The translations under genes and the position numbers were made by a program. DNA of 21,073 nucleotides, taken from Williamwhitmania sp035530955. Lineage in GTDB: Bacteria > Bacteroidota > Bacteroidia > Bacteroidales > Williamwhitmaniaceae. Below, one piece after another: positions 14,027-21,073 of the stretch. The stretch spans positions 1 through 21,073 of the forward strand of contig DATKTT010000270.1 in the NCBI GenBank assembly GCA_035530955.1, given 5' to 3'. The notes beneath the pieces were generated by a model that was not told the DNA's origin, made no database searches, and was given only the letters and a program-made list of their open reading frames with translations. Numbering within the stretch: the first letter of the stretch is position 1; every line of letters begins with the position of its first letter.

Positions 14027-17000
14027 GACTAATAACATTTGCCTTTGTGGTGGAAAGATAGGTGTAGAGTGCAGGGATAACGTAAAGGGTGAGCACAAGC
14101 GCAAAGAGTAATCCTCCAATAATGGTTATACCCATAGGAACACGGCTAGTAGAAGCGGCACCGAGTGCCAGTGCTATGGGAAGTGCTCCAAATATTGTTG
14201 CCAAGCTGGTCATGAGAATGGGGCGTAGACGTTGGCGAGCAGCATGCTCCACTGCATCTACTCTATTCATGCCCTCCTGCTTCTTTTGGTTGGCAAACTC
14301 CACAATTAGAATTCCATTCTTAGTAACAATCCCCACCAGCACCACAATACCAATTTCGCTGAATATGTTGAGTGTTTGTCCGAAAAGCCAGAGCGATAGC
14401 ACGGCTCCTGCCAACGCCAGCGGCACGGTAAACATAATAATGAGCGGATCGCGGAAGCTCTCAAACTGTGCCGATAGTATTAGGTAAACCAGCACCAGCG
14501 CCAGGAAGAAGGCAAACGCTAAGCTGTTGGAACTCTCCTCGAATTGCTGCGATGTTCCGGTAAGGGTGGTGGCAAAGGTGTCGTCGAGCGTTGATTTGGC
14601 AATGGCGCGCATGGCGTCGATACCCTGACCGAGGGTGTAGCCCGGAGCAGTTGATGCGCTAAAGGTTGCTGACACATATCGGTTGTAGCGGTAGCGCTGC
14701 GGCGGTATGCTCTGCTCGGTGGTGGTTACTATGCTACCCAAATCCACCAAACTACCACTGCTACTGCGGATGTATATCCCCGAGAGGTCGGAGGGCTTGT
14801 CGCGGTAAATGCGGTCGGCCTGACCTATAACGTAATACTGTTTTCCATTTCGGATAAAGAAGCCGTACCGTTGTCCGCTGAAGTAGAGCTGAAGTGCTTC
14901 TGCAATATCTCGCACTGCAATGCCCGATGCTCGTGCCTTGTCGCGGTTGATCTTTACAACTAGTTCTGGTTTGTTAAACTTAAGGTTAACGTCCACCACC
15001 TGAAAGTGTGGGTCGGCTTGCGCCTTCGCAAGAAATACCGGAACAACCTCCTTTAACTTTTCAAAGTTGGGTGCCTGTATTACAAACTGAACGGGAAGGC
15101 CACCACCTCGTCCGGTGCTGATGGTTTGGTCCTGCACGACGAACGAGCGGGCAAAGCTTTCCTTTTTGAGAAATCCTGATATTTGGTTGGCCAGTTGGTC
15201 TTGTGTTCGAACACGTTCGTTGGGCTGAGTGAGCAGCAGCCGAATGAACCCGTTGTTGCTACCGCCGCCATTCCAGCCAGGAGAGGTAACTTCGATAATT
15301 GCTTTTTTCTCCGGAATAGTGTCAACGTAGGTTGCCAGCTTCATCATGTAGGCATCCATGGCTTCGTACGATGTTCCTTCCGGGGCAGTGGCCATAATGG
15401 AAAGGCGACTCTTATCTTCCATGGGAGCCAACTCCGAGGGAATCATACGGCCAATAAGTACAATTACCGCTAGGGCAACCAGCATAATTGCATAGGCTAA
15501 CCAGCGGCGGTGCATAAAGGCAATGAGCGAACGACCGTAGAAGGCTGAAAGTTTGTCGATGCCACGGCCAACTGATGCCATAATACGTCCTTCCTTCTGG
15601 TTCCGCTTCAGCAACCGGGTGCTCATCATGGGAGTGAGGGTAAGGGAGACCAATGCAGATATTAGCACCGAGCTGGCCACCACAAGTCCAAATTCGCGGA
15701 AGAGCCTTCCGGTAATTCCCTGAAGGAAAACTATGGGCATGAATACCGCCACGAGGGTGATGGTAGTGGAGATAATGGCAAAGTAAATTTCGTGACTGCC
15801 TCGGTGGCCGGCCTTGAAGTTGTCCATGCCACCCTCAATTTTGGCGTAGATATTCTCCAGCACCACAATGGCATCGTCCACCACCAAGCCGGTGGCAAGT
15901 ACAATTCCTAGCAGTGATAGAATGTTGATGGAGAAGCCTGCAACATACATTACAAAGAAGGAGCCAATTAGCGAAATGGGAATGGCAATCATAGGGATGA
16001 GGGTGGTTCTCCAGCTTCTGAGGAAGAAGAACACTACCAACACCACAAGGCCAAAGGCAAGCAGTATGGTTTCCTCCACCTCCGAAATGGCTTTGCGGAT
16101 AGTGACAGTGGAGTCATAGGCGTAGGTGATAATGATGTCGGAGGGAAGCTCTTTCTTGAGCTGCTCAATGCGCTTGTATGCTTCGTCGGCAATATTGATG
16201 TAGTTGGCTCCGGGTTGAGGGTTTATGGCCACACCAACCATGGGTATTAGGCCATTTCCACGCAAAAGCGTTTTCTCATTTTCGGCAGCATAGCCAGCTT
16301 CACCAACGTCTTTAAGCCGAATAGGTATGCCCTTTACATCCTTAATTATTAGGTTGTTGAACTGTTCTGGTGTTTCTAGTCGCCCAAGGGTTCGAATGGA
16401 AAGCTCAGTGTAGTAGCCCTCTATTTGCCCAGTAGGTAGTTCCACATTTTCCCGTGCAAGAGCATTCTTAATATCGCTCGGGGTGAGGTTGAAGGAGGCC
16501 AGCTTTCTGGGATCGAGGTAGAGGCGCATGGCGTAGCGCTTTTCGCCCCAAATATTTACCTGACTAACACCTGGAATTGTTTGAAGTCGTTCCTTAATGA
16601 CGTTGTTGGCAATATCGGTGAGCTCAAGAAGGTTGCGTTTTTTACTCTGGACGGTAATAGCCAGTATAGTTTCGGCATTGGCGTCGGCCTTTGTAACAAT
16701 GGGTGGGTCGGCATCGGGTGGAAGGTTTCTAATGGCTCTTGATACGCGGTCGCGCACGTCGTTCGCAGCGCCCTCCATATCTATTCCTAGGTCGAACTCA
16801 ATGGTAATGGAACTTCTACCATCGGAGCTGGAGGAGGTGATGGATTTAATACCGGCAATACCATTAATGGAGGCTTCGAGCGGCTCCGTAATCTGGGCCT
16901 CAATTATGTCGGAGTTGGCTCCCGTGTAGTTGGTCGATACGGTTACTATTGGTGGGTCTACGCTTGGATACTCGCGCACTCCAAGGTAGGTAAAGCCGAT

Positions 17001-17078
17001 AATACCAAAGAGAACTATTACGATTGATAGCACTGAGGCCAATACGGGCCTATTGATGCTGAGGGATGATATGTTCAC
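14016..17078 (-). CDS. RND-family multidrug efflux pump (HAE1/AcrB type)
   Basis: A 1020-residue inner-membrane proton antiporter. It opens with MNISSLSINRPVLASVLSIV, the usual first helix of AcrB-like pumps, and has the DPPIVTVST porter-domain entry. The proton-relay pair Asp 401/Asp 402 lies in GLVVDDAIVVLENI, within TM4. Two porter/TM halves are present, and the C-terminal half carries GIVTKNGILIVEFANQ and LRPILMTSLATIFGALPIAL. The start codon is GTG at 17076-17078; no ATG fits better. The pump takes substrates from the membrane and periplasm and delivers them to the TolC-like channel encoded next. Length and motifs are normal, so the pump looks functional; substrates cannot be predicted. 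Confidence 0.95.
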   Translation of the reverse strand: MNISSLSINRPVLASVLSIVIVLFGIIGFTYLGVREYPSVDPPIVTVSTNYTGANSDIIEAQITEPLEASINGIAGIKSITSSSSDGRSSITIEFDLGIDMEGAANDVRDRVSRAIRNLPPDADPPIVTKADANAETILAITVQSKKRNLLELTDIANNVIKERLQTIPGVSQVNIWGEKRYAMRLYLDPRKLASFNLTPSDIKNALARENVELPTGQIEGYYTELSIRTLGRLETPEQFNNLIIKDVKGIPIRLKDVGEAGYAAENEKTLLRGNGLIPMVGVAINPQPGANYINIADEAYKRIEQLKKELPSDIIITYAYDSTVTIRKAISEVEETILLAFGLVVLVVFFFLRSWRTTLIPMIAIPISLIGSFFVMYVAGFSINILSLLGIVLATGLVVDDAIVVLENIYAKIEGGMDNFKAGHRGSHEIYFAIISTTITLVAVFMPIVFLQGITGRLFREFGLVVASSVLISALVSLTLTPMMSTRLLKRNQKEGRIMASVGRGIDKLSAFYGRSLIAFMHRRWLAYAIMLVALAVIVLIGRMIPSELAPMEDKSRLSIMATAPEGTSYEAMDAYMMKLATYVDTIPEKKAIIEVTSPGWNGGGSNNGFIRLLLTQPNERVRTQDQLANQISGFLKKESFARSFVVQDQTISTGRGGGLPVQFVIQAPNFEKLKEVVPVFLAKAQADPHFQVVDVNLKFNKPELVVKINRDKARASGIAVRDIAEALQLYFSGQRYGFFIRNGKQYYVIGQADRIYRDKPSDLSGIYIRSSSGSLVDLGSIVTTTEQSIPPQRYRYNRYVSATFSASTAPGYTLGQGIDAMRAIAKSTLDDTFATTLTGTSQQFEESSNSLAFAFFLALVLVYLILSAQFESFRDPLIIMFTVPLALAGAVLSLWLFGQTLNIFSEIGIVVLVGIVTKNGILIVEFANQKKQEGMNRVDAVEHAARQRLRPILMTSLATIFGALPIALALGAASTSRVPMGITIIGGLLFALVLTLYVIPALYTYLSTTKANVISHEE

Positions 17079-17176
17079 GCTTTTGTTTTTTACAACGGTT
17101 GAACCAAGAGAGTTGGGTTAGGCATTACATTAAGGGATTACTTCGTTGCACTGCCTTTCTTTACTAACTTGCCGAC

Positions 17177-18232
17177 TTAATTTTGCAGTTCAATTGATAC
17201 TGGCATTCCATCGCGCAATGACGTAAGCCCTGTAAGGATTAGCGTGTCTCCCATCGAAATACCACTCGAGATCTCAGCAGTTTCACCGGTGCGTTCACCA
17301 ATAATAACCATTCTTTTAGAGGCCTTGCCATTCTTTACAATAAACACCGTTTGCTTGTTCATCTCTGGTACAATGGCCTGCGGCGGAATGGAAATTACAT
17401 TGGGCAGATTTTCAAATGTGATGGTAACTCTGGCAAAGGTTCCAGGGATAATATTTCCTCCAATATTTTGAAAAAGTGCTCTCACCTTCAGCGTTCTGGT
17501 GTCAGGATCTAAAACTGAGGCGGTGGCATAAACTTTAGCCGTATGTTGCTCGGCGCTGTTGCCAAGGGAGAACTTAATTTCAATTCCCTTATGAATAAAC
17601 TGAACATAGCGCTCTGGAACGTCGAACTCCACCTTGAGCGGGTTGTCCTGCACCATGGTGGCTACCACCGTGTTGGGTGAAACATAGGAACCTAAGCTCA
17701 CATTACGTAAACCAACCTTTCCGCTAAAGGGTGCTCTGATTTCGGTTTTTGCTATCTGTGCTTTACTCAGGGCAATATCGGCACGAATACCTTCTAGCGT
17801 ATTGAGTGCGGCATCGTAGTCTTGCTGGCTTAGTGCTTGCAGATCGAGCAACTTCTTTTTACGTGCCACATCTTCGGCGGCAAGTTTTTCGTCGAGTTTC
17901 TTCTTATCGAGCGTTGCCAAAATATCGCTATCGTTTATTTGCGCCAGTAAATCTCCTTTGTTTACGGAGGTCCCTTCAACAAGATTTAGCGTCACAATTT
18001 TTCCAGATGTTTCCGCTTGTAGCGCAACCTGCTCGTTGGGGAGGATAGTTCCGGGAAGTTGAAGAACGCGTTCGGCAGGTAAAGATTTTACCACAAGGGC
18101 ATCCACATAGGTAACGTTACCACCTTTTGCTCCCTTTCCGGCACTGTTTGGCTTTTGTGATGTTCCGCATGAAAAAAGCACCATAGCCGCCAACATTACG
18201 GTGCTAAGAAGGATAATTTTTTTCTTTATCAT
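17177..18232 (-). CDS. RND efflux periplasmic adaptor lipoprotein (MFP)
   Basis: A 351-residue membrane fusion protein. The N-terminus MIKKKIILLSTVMLAAMVLF is followed by SCG, with a lipobox cysteine at residue 22, so it is probably a lipoprotein. The domain order is lipoyl half (VALQAETSGKIVTLNLVEGT), alpha-hairpin (KLDEKLAAEDVARKKKLLDL), second lipoyl half (AKTEIRAPFSGKVGLRNVSL), beta-barrel and membrane-proximal domain (PPQAIVPEMNKQTVFIVKNG). It links the inner-membrane pump to the outer-membrane channel. It is the first gene of the operon; 98 bases separate it from the pump gene. A promoter motif and a palindromic operator lie within 65 bases upstream. Confidence 0.94.
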   Translation of the reverse strand: MIKKKIILLSTVMLAAMVLFSCGTSQKPNSAGKGAKGGNVTYVDALVVKSLPAERVLQLPGTILPNEQVALQAETSGKIVTLNLVEGTSVNKGDLLAQINDSDILATLDKKKLDEKLAAEDVARKKKLLDLQALSQQDYDAALNTLEGIRADIALSKAQIAKTEIRAPFSGKVGLRNVSLGSYVSPNTVVATMVQDNPLKVEFDVPERYVQFIHKGIEIKFSLGNSAEQHTAKVYATASVLDPDTRTLKVRALFQNIGGNIIPGTFARVTITFENLPNVISIPPQAIVPEMNKQTVFIVKNGKASKRMVIIGERTGETAEISSGISMGDTLILTGLTSLRDGMPVSIELQN

Positions 18233-18258
18233 ATTTTTATCTCTAATGCAGTATAACC

Positions 18259-18274
18259 AAATGATCGTTCATTT
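18259..18274 (-). promoter_or_regulatory. Palindromic operator, likely TetR-family, upstream of the RND operon
   Basis: On the minus strand the sequence is AAATGAACGATCATTT, a 16-base palindrome with 14 of 16 positions symmetric. It sits just downstream of the predicted transcription start, an ideal place for repression. TGA-N4-TCA palindromes are common TetR-type sites in front of efflux operons (general knowledge). No tetR gene is in the window. Confidence 0.55.
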
Positions 18275-18284
18275 TGATCGGAGC

Positions 18285-18292
18285 CAAAGGTA
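18285..18292 (-). promoter_or_regulatory. Candidate -7 promoter element of the RND efflux operon
   Basis: On the minus strand the sequence TACCTTTG matches TAnnTTTG exactly. The start of transcription would fall near 18278, just before the palindromic operator. Minus-strand TTTG at 18304-18307 and TTG at 18308-18310 are nearer than the usual -33 spacing. Confidence 0.5.
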
Positions 18293-18315
18293 AAGGTTTA
18301 TTCCAAACAACTCTT

Positions 18316-19284
18316 TTAGTAAAAGTTTCTCATTGGAGGTTTTATACATATTCCAAACCGTATCATGGAACCATACTCTTTGTAATCTAAGAGACTTTCA
18401 CCATAACCATTGTACCATTGCACAAACAAATATTGGTTGGCATTGTAGCTTGGTTTGTAGTTAAGCTCCACCTGTGTGTTGATATTCGAAAAGTTTGCAT
18501 TGGGATTGATTATTGCTGAAAACCAAAACTTGTCGTTTTCGCTGCGGTAATTTATGGCGAAGAATCCATAGCCTCTATAATTAAAAAGATCACTGTTTTC
18601 GGGAGCTAATAATCCATACCAAATTTTGGTTTGAAGTGAAATCTCAGCATTGAAGAAGTATACTCCTGAAAATGCAACGTAGTTCCAAGCACGGGAAAAG
18701 ATAGAATCGCGGCCATTTGATTCATGCTCGATGGAGAATGTTCCAATTCCCTTTAATTCATTGTTTTGGATTATTGGCTTTACTAGTAAAAGTCCTGGAT
18801 TGTAGTTATTGTCTGCAAATGGAGATGAGTCTTCATATACATTCCAGAACGACTTCTGGGTATAGATCAACATCAAAAAGGTTTGTAGCGGAAGTACTGA
18901 TTTTGTTAATCGCTGGCGTATACTAAATTGAAATTTTGCATCAGCGGTGTGATTGTCAATTTTTGTGTTTGTTGGGATGCCGCTAACAACATAGTTGTCT
19001 TTATACATCCCAAAACTCGGTTGTTTGTCGAATAAACGGATGATTTGATCTTCAGAAATTTGCAAGTAAGTTGGGTTGTGGATGTTTTTTGAGGAGTCAT
19101 TTAATTGCCGAATCATCTCTTCAATATCTTTTCCTTGCGCCATTAATCTTGCTTGGGGAAGTTGGAGTAGACAAAGTAGGGCAAGAAGCCATATAATATT
19201 CTTCTTCAAATCGTTTTTGACAAAAGATGATAATATCCACATCATAAAAGCCGAATTGTAGGTTGAGGTTTTTTTTTCAATCAT
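18316..19284 (-). CDS. pldA: Outer membrane phospholipase A (OMPLA/PldA)
   Basis: A 322-residue predicted outer-membrane beta-barrel lipase. The catalytic block EHESNGRDS...SRAWN aligns with the OMPLA motif; His 187, Ser 189 and Asn 201 keep the same spacing as the E. coli catalytic triad (His 142, Ser 144, Asn 156; family knowledge). The entry segment TADAKFQFSIRQRL and alternating aromatic strands up to the C-terminus support a barrel. The signal peptide (DLKKNIIWLLALLCLLQLPQ...LMAQ) sits unusually far in, at 25-50, so the true start may be Met 14 or 15 (around 19242-19245). A run of nine A residues lies in codons 3-6 of the long form. The enzyme hydrolyses misplaced phospholipids in the outer leaflet. 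Confidence 0.88.
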   Translation of the reverse strand: MIEKKTSTYNSAFMMWILSSFVKNDLKKNIIWLLALLCLLQLPQARLMAQGKDIEEMIRQLNDSSKNIHNPTYLQISEDQIIRLFDKQPSFGMYKDNYVVSGIPTNTKIDNHTADAKFQFSIRQRLTKSVLPLQTFLMLIYTQKSFWNVYEDSSPFADNNYNPGLLLVKPIIQNNELKGIGTFSIEHESNGRDSIFSRAWNYVAFSGVYFFNAEISLQTKIWYGLLAPENSDLFNYRGYGFFAINYRSENDKFWFSAIINPNANFSNINTQVELNYKPSYNANQYLFVQWYNGYGESLLDYKEYGSMIRFGICIKPPMRNFY

Positions 19285-19582
19285 TCCATAGGTTTTTTAG
19301 AATGCACAGCAATAAGAGGGAACCAAACAACAGCGATAATATACTAATATAAAGTGGAATTGTTTTTTTTGTGGGTGGTGTAATTCAATTATTTTCATTG
19401 AAATAGGCCTCCGTTTCTCTTGAGACCTTTATATATAGTTCGTTTGGCAAGATTGTGAAAAACCTATGCTTATCGGTCCGTAATTATTTGTGAAAAAGGG
19501 GAAAAGAATTCTAGAGTACCTGTGGTGATTACTATTTTTCACTATGGCTTTGCAAGTTCTAACATCTTGATGAGCTAACTAT
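19285..19582. other. Intergenic region upstream of pldA
   Basis: About 300 A/T-rich bases with no gene. A run of eight T residues lies at 19362-19369 on the plus strand. No clear TAnnTTTG element for pldA and no convincing terminator for the molybdopterin genes was recognised. Confidence 0.4.
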
Positions 19583-20521
19583 TTAGTGGGCATCAATCCC
19601 CAAGCGCATCAGGAAAAGGTGGAAGAGCGTTTTGGTAATTTCATCCATATACTCTCTTACTGCCTTTACGCTGCCGGGTAGGGTATAAACAAAAGTATCT
19701 CCCATTAGACCAGCCACACTACGACTCAGGAGAGCGTTGGGCTTTTCTGCGCCATACTTAACGCGAATCATCTCCATTATACCGGGTAGCTCTTTGTCGA
19801 GCATGGAGGAAACCACTTCGGGGGTAATGTCGCGAACACCTACACCCGTTCCTCCGGTGGTGATTACCACGTTTACGCCATCGCTCTGTGCCTCCTCCAA
19901 AAGGTCGCGCAGCATCTGCTCGTTGTCGGGAATCAGCCTATAGGTAACCTCATGGGTAAGGCCTAGGTTTTGAAAGTAGGTTGTGAGCATTTTTACCGCT
20001 TCCGGTCCGCTGAGGTCTTCGTAGGTGCCACTGCTGGCACGGTCGCTAAGGGTAATTACAAGTGCCTTATAAACTTTTGGTTGATATTCTAAGGTTTCAC
20101 CAGGGAGTATGGTGCCAGGTTGAATTACCCTTGCAAAGATACCCTCCTTAGGCATTACACAGTTTCCCACCTCGCGGTAAATGGCACAACCGTCACCATG
20201 GCACTTTTTGCCAATTTGCGTAACCTCTAAAACCACCTTGCCACAGGTGAAGATATCACCGGGGTGGGTCTTAAAAACGTCCATTCCTTCGGTGGTGATG
20301 TTTTCGGCAAACTCGCCCCATGCCGGCATTCGTCCAGCCATTTCGGCAAATCGGTCGAAGCTCTCCTTTCCCAGTAAGCTAACCTGTCGATGCCAGTCGC
20401 CAGCGTGGGCATCGCCTGCCACACCAAGCAAGTTGAGTTCTATCTTGCTTACTGGATGTTTTATTTCGCCCTTCTTCTCTGAAATATTTACGGAAACTAC
20501 GTTTAGCTTAACAGTCGACAT
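19583..20521 (-). CDS. MOSC domain - MogA/MoaB domain fusion, molybdenum cofactor biosynthesis
   Basis: A 312-residue cytoplasmic fusion. The N-terminal MOSC domain (about 5-146) has GDAHAGDWHRQVSLLGKES and the cysteine cluster KKCHGDGCAIYREVGNC (Cys 107, 112, 121). MOSC domains bind or transfer the molybdenum cofactor or its sulfur (family knowledge). The C-terminal MogA/MoaB domain (about 150-312) starts KALVITLSDRASSGTYEDLS and has the molybdopterin-binding motif TTGGTGVGVRDITPE (221-235). That domain adenylylates molybdopterin before metal insertion. The fusion would join cofactor activation with cofactor handling. It lies 39 bases after moaC and is surely in the same operon. Confidence 0.9.
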   Translation of the reverse strand: MSTVKLNVVSVNISEKKGEIKHPVSKIELNLLGVAGDAHAGDWHRQVSLLGKESFDRFAEMAGRMPAWGEFAENITTEGMDVFKTHPGDIFTCGKVVLEVTQIGKKCHGDGCAIYREVGNCVMPKEGIFARVIQPGTILPGETLEYQPKVYKALVITLSDRASSGTYEDLSGPEAVKMLTTYFQNLGLTHEVTYRLIPDNEQMLRDLLEEAQSDGVNVVITTGGTGVGVRDITPEVVSSMLDKELPGIMEMIRVKYGAEKPNALLSRSVAGLMGDTFVYTLPGSVKAVREYMDEITKTLFHLFLMRLGIDAH

Positions 20522-20560
20522 TGCTTGTTCAGTTGATTAATGGATAAATTAGATGTGGGC

Positions 20561-21013
20561 TTACTTTTTTGTCTTTTCCAGTAGATGGATATTCTCAATG
20601 GTCATTGCCTTGTCTACGGCCTTACACATATCGTAAATGGTAAGTAGCCCAACGCTCACTCCGGTGAGGGCCTCCATTTCCACGCCTGTTTGGCCAATGC
20701 ATTTGGCGGTGCAGGTAATCTCCACGCCCTCGTTGGTAAGGGTGGCCTTAACATCTACCTTGGTTAGAAGCAGCGTGTGGCAGAGCGGAATAAGATCGGC
20801 AGTTCGTTTGGCAGCCTGAATGCCCGCAACCTCAGCAACGGTGAGCACGTCACCCTTTTTGTTGGCATTCTCACGTACCTGCCTGCCTGCCTCAGCATTC
20901 AACCTTATAAAGCCGGAGGCTTTTGCTTCTCTTGTTTGCTGTGGCTTATGTCCCACATCCACCATGTTTGCCTTACCTGCCTTGTCGATGTGTGACAGCT
21001 CGTTTTTTTCCAT
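20561..21013 (-). CDS. moaC: Cyclic pyranopterin monophosphate synthase MoaC
   Basis: A 150-residue enzyme of normal length. MoaC motifs are all present: SHIDKAGKANMVDVGHK at the N-terminus, LIPLCHTL (75-82), GVEMEALTGVSVGLLTIYDM (110-129) and the active-site Asp 128/Lys 131 pair in DMCKAVDK. MoaC converts the MoaA product (3',8-cyclo-7,8-dihydro-GTP) to cyclic pyranopterin monophosphate, the first committed intermediate of molybdenum cofactor synthesis (family knowledge). It is transcribed with the downstream MOSC-MogA gene; other moa genes, such as moaA, may lie beyond the window edge. The ATG at 21013 begins the standard N-terminus. Confidence 0.95.
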   Translation of the reverse strand: MEKNELSHIDKAGKANMVDVGHKPQQTREAKASGFIRLNAEAGRQVRENANKKGDVLTVAEVAGIQAAKRTADLIPLCHTLLLTKVDVKATLTNEGVEITCTAKCIGQTGVEMEALTGVSVGLLTIYDMCKAVDKAMTIENIHLLEKTKK

Positions 21014-21073
21014 CTTCTATATTATTTGGCCATAACAATTGATGGGCAAATTCTGAATCTTAATATTTCAAGT

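Noticed and set aside
14027..14119. Upstream extension of the TolC-like protein
   Set aside because: These codons overlap the pump gene in another frame; the signal peptide begins at the ATG at 14026.

Overview
The window most likely comes from a member of the Bacteroidota, probably Bacteroidales or Marinilabiliales-like. The evidence is TAnnTTTG-type -7 promoter motifs upstream of several genes, little use of Shine-Dalgarno sequences, a LytS/LytTR pair, a MOSC-MogA fusion, an Amj flippase, and an HTH-membrane-secreted-domain fusion of a type I associate with this phylum. No rRNA, tRNA, CRISPR array or prophage was seen. The taxonomic call is an inference.

Left part, 1-5170, plus strand: the 3' end of an APC amino-acid permease; a two-gene sensor system (LytS-type histidine kinase and LytTR response regulator, overlapping); a small two-TM protein; a MntA/HepT nucleotidyltransferase-HEPN toxin-antitoxin pair; and an Amj-type lipid II flippase.

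Middle part, 5171-9940, is the accessory and repeat-rich section. It has an HTH-transmembrane-periplasmic-domain protein preceded by three 11-bp direct repeats, and an SDR/DUF2867-type oxidoreductase. It also has a REP-associated tyrosine transposase (RAYT, IS200/IS605-like HUH nuclease) set between mirror-image two-hairpin repeats. Six recognisable copies of this two-hairpin unit, plus a decayed seventh, lie between 3529 and 12493. A 21-bp minisatellite of 14 to 15 units lies just downstream of one copy, and a decayed piece of the same minisatellite follows the copy next to the transposase. This REP/minisatellite association is the most unusual thing in the window.

Right part: an orphan FtsX/MacB-type ABC permease on the plus strand (9938-12352) converges on a minus-strand block. 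In order of transcription that block is moaC, a MOSC-MogA fusion (molybdenum cofactor synthesis), an outer-membrane phospholipase A, and a tripartite RND efflux operon (adaptor, RND pump, TolC-like channel). A TAnnTTTG promoter and a palindromic TetR-like operator precede the efflux operon.
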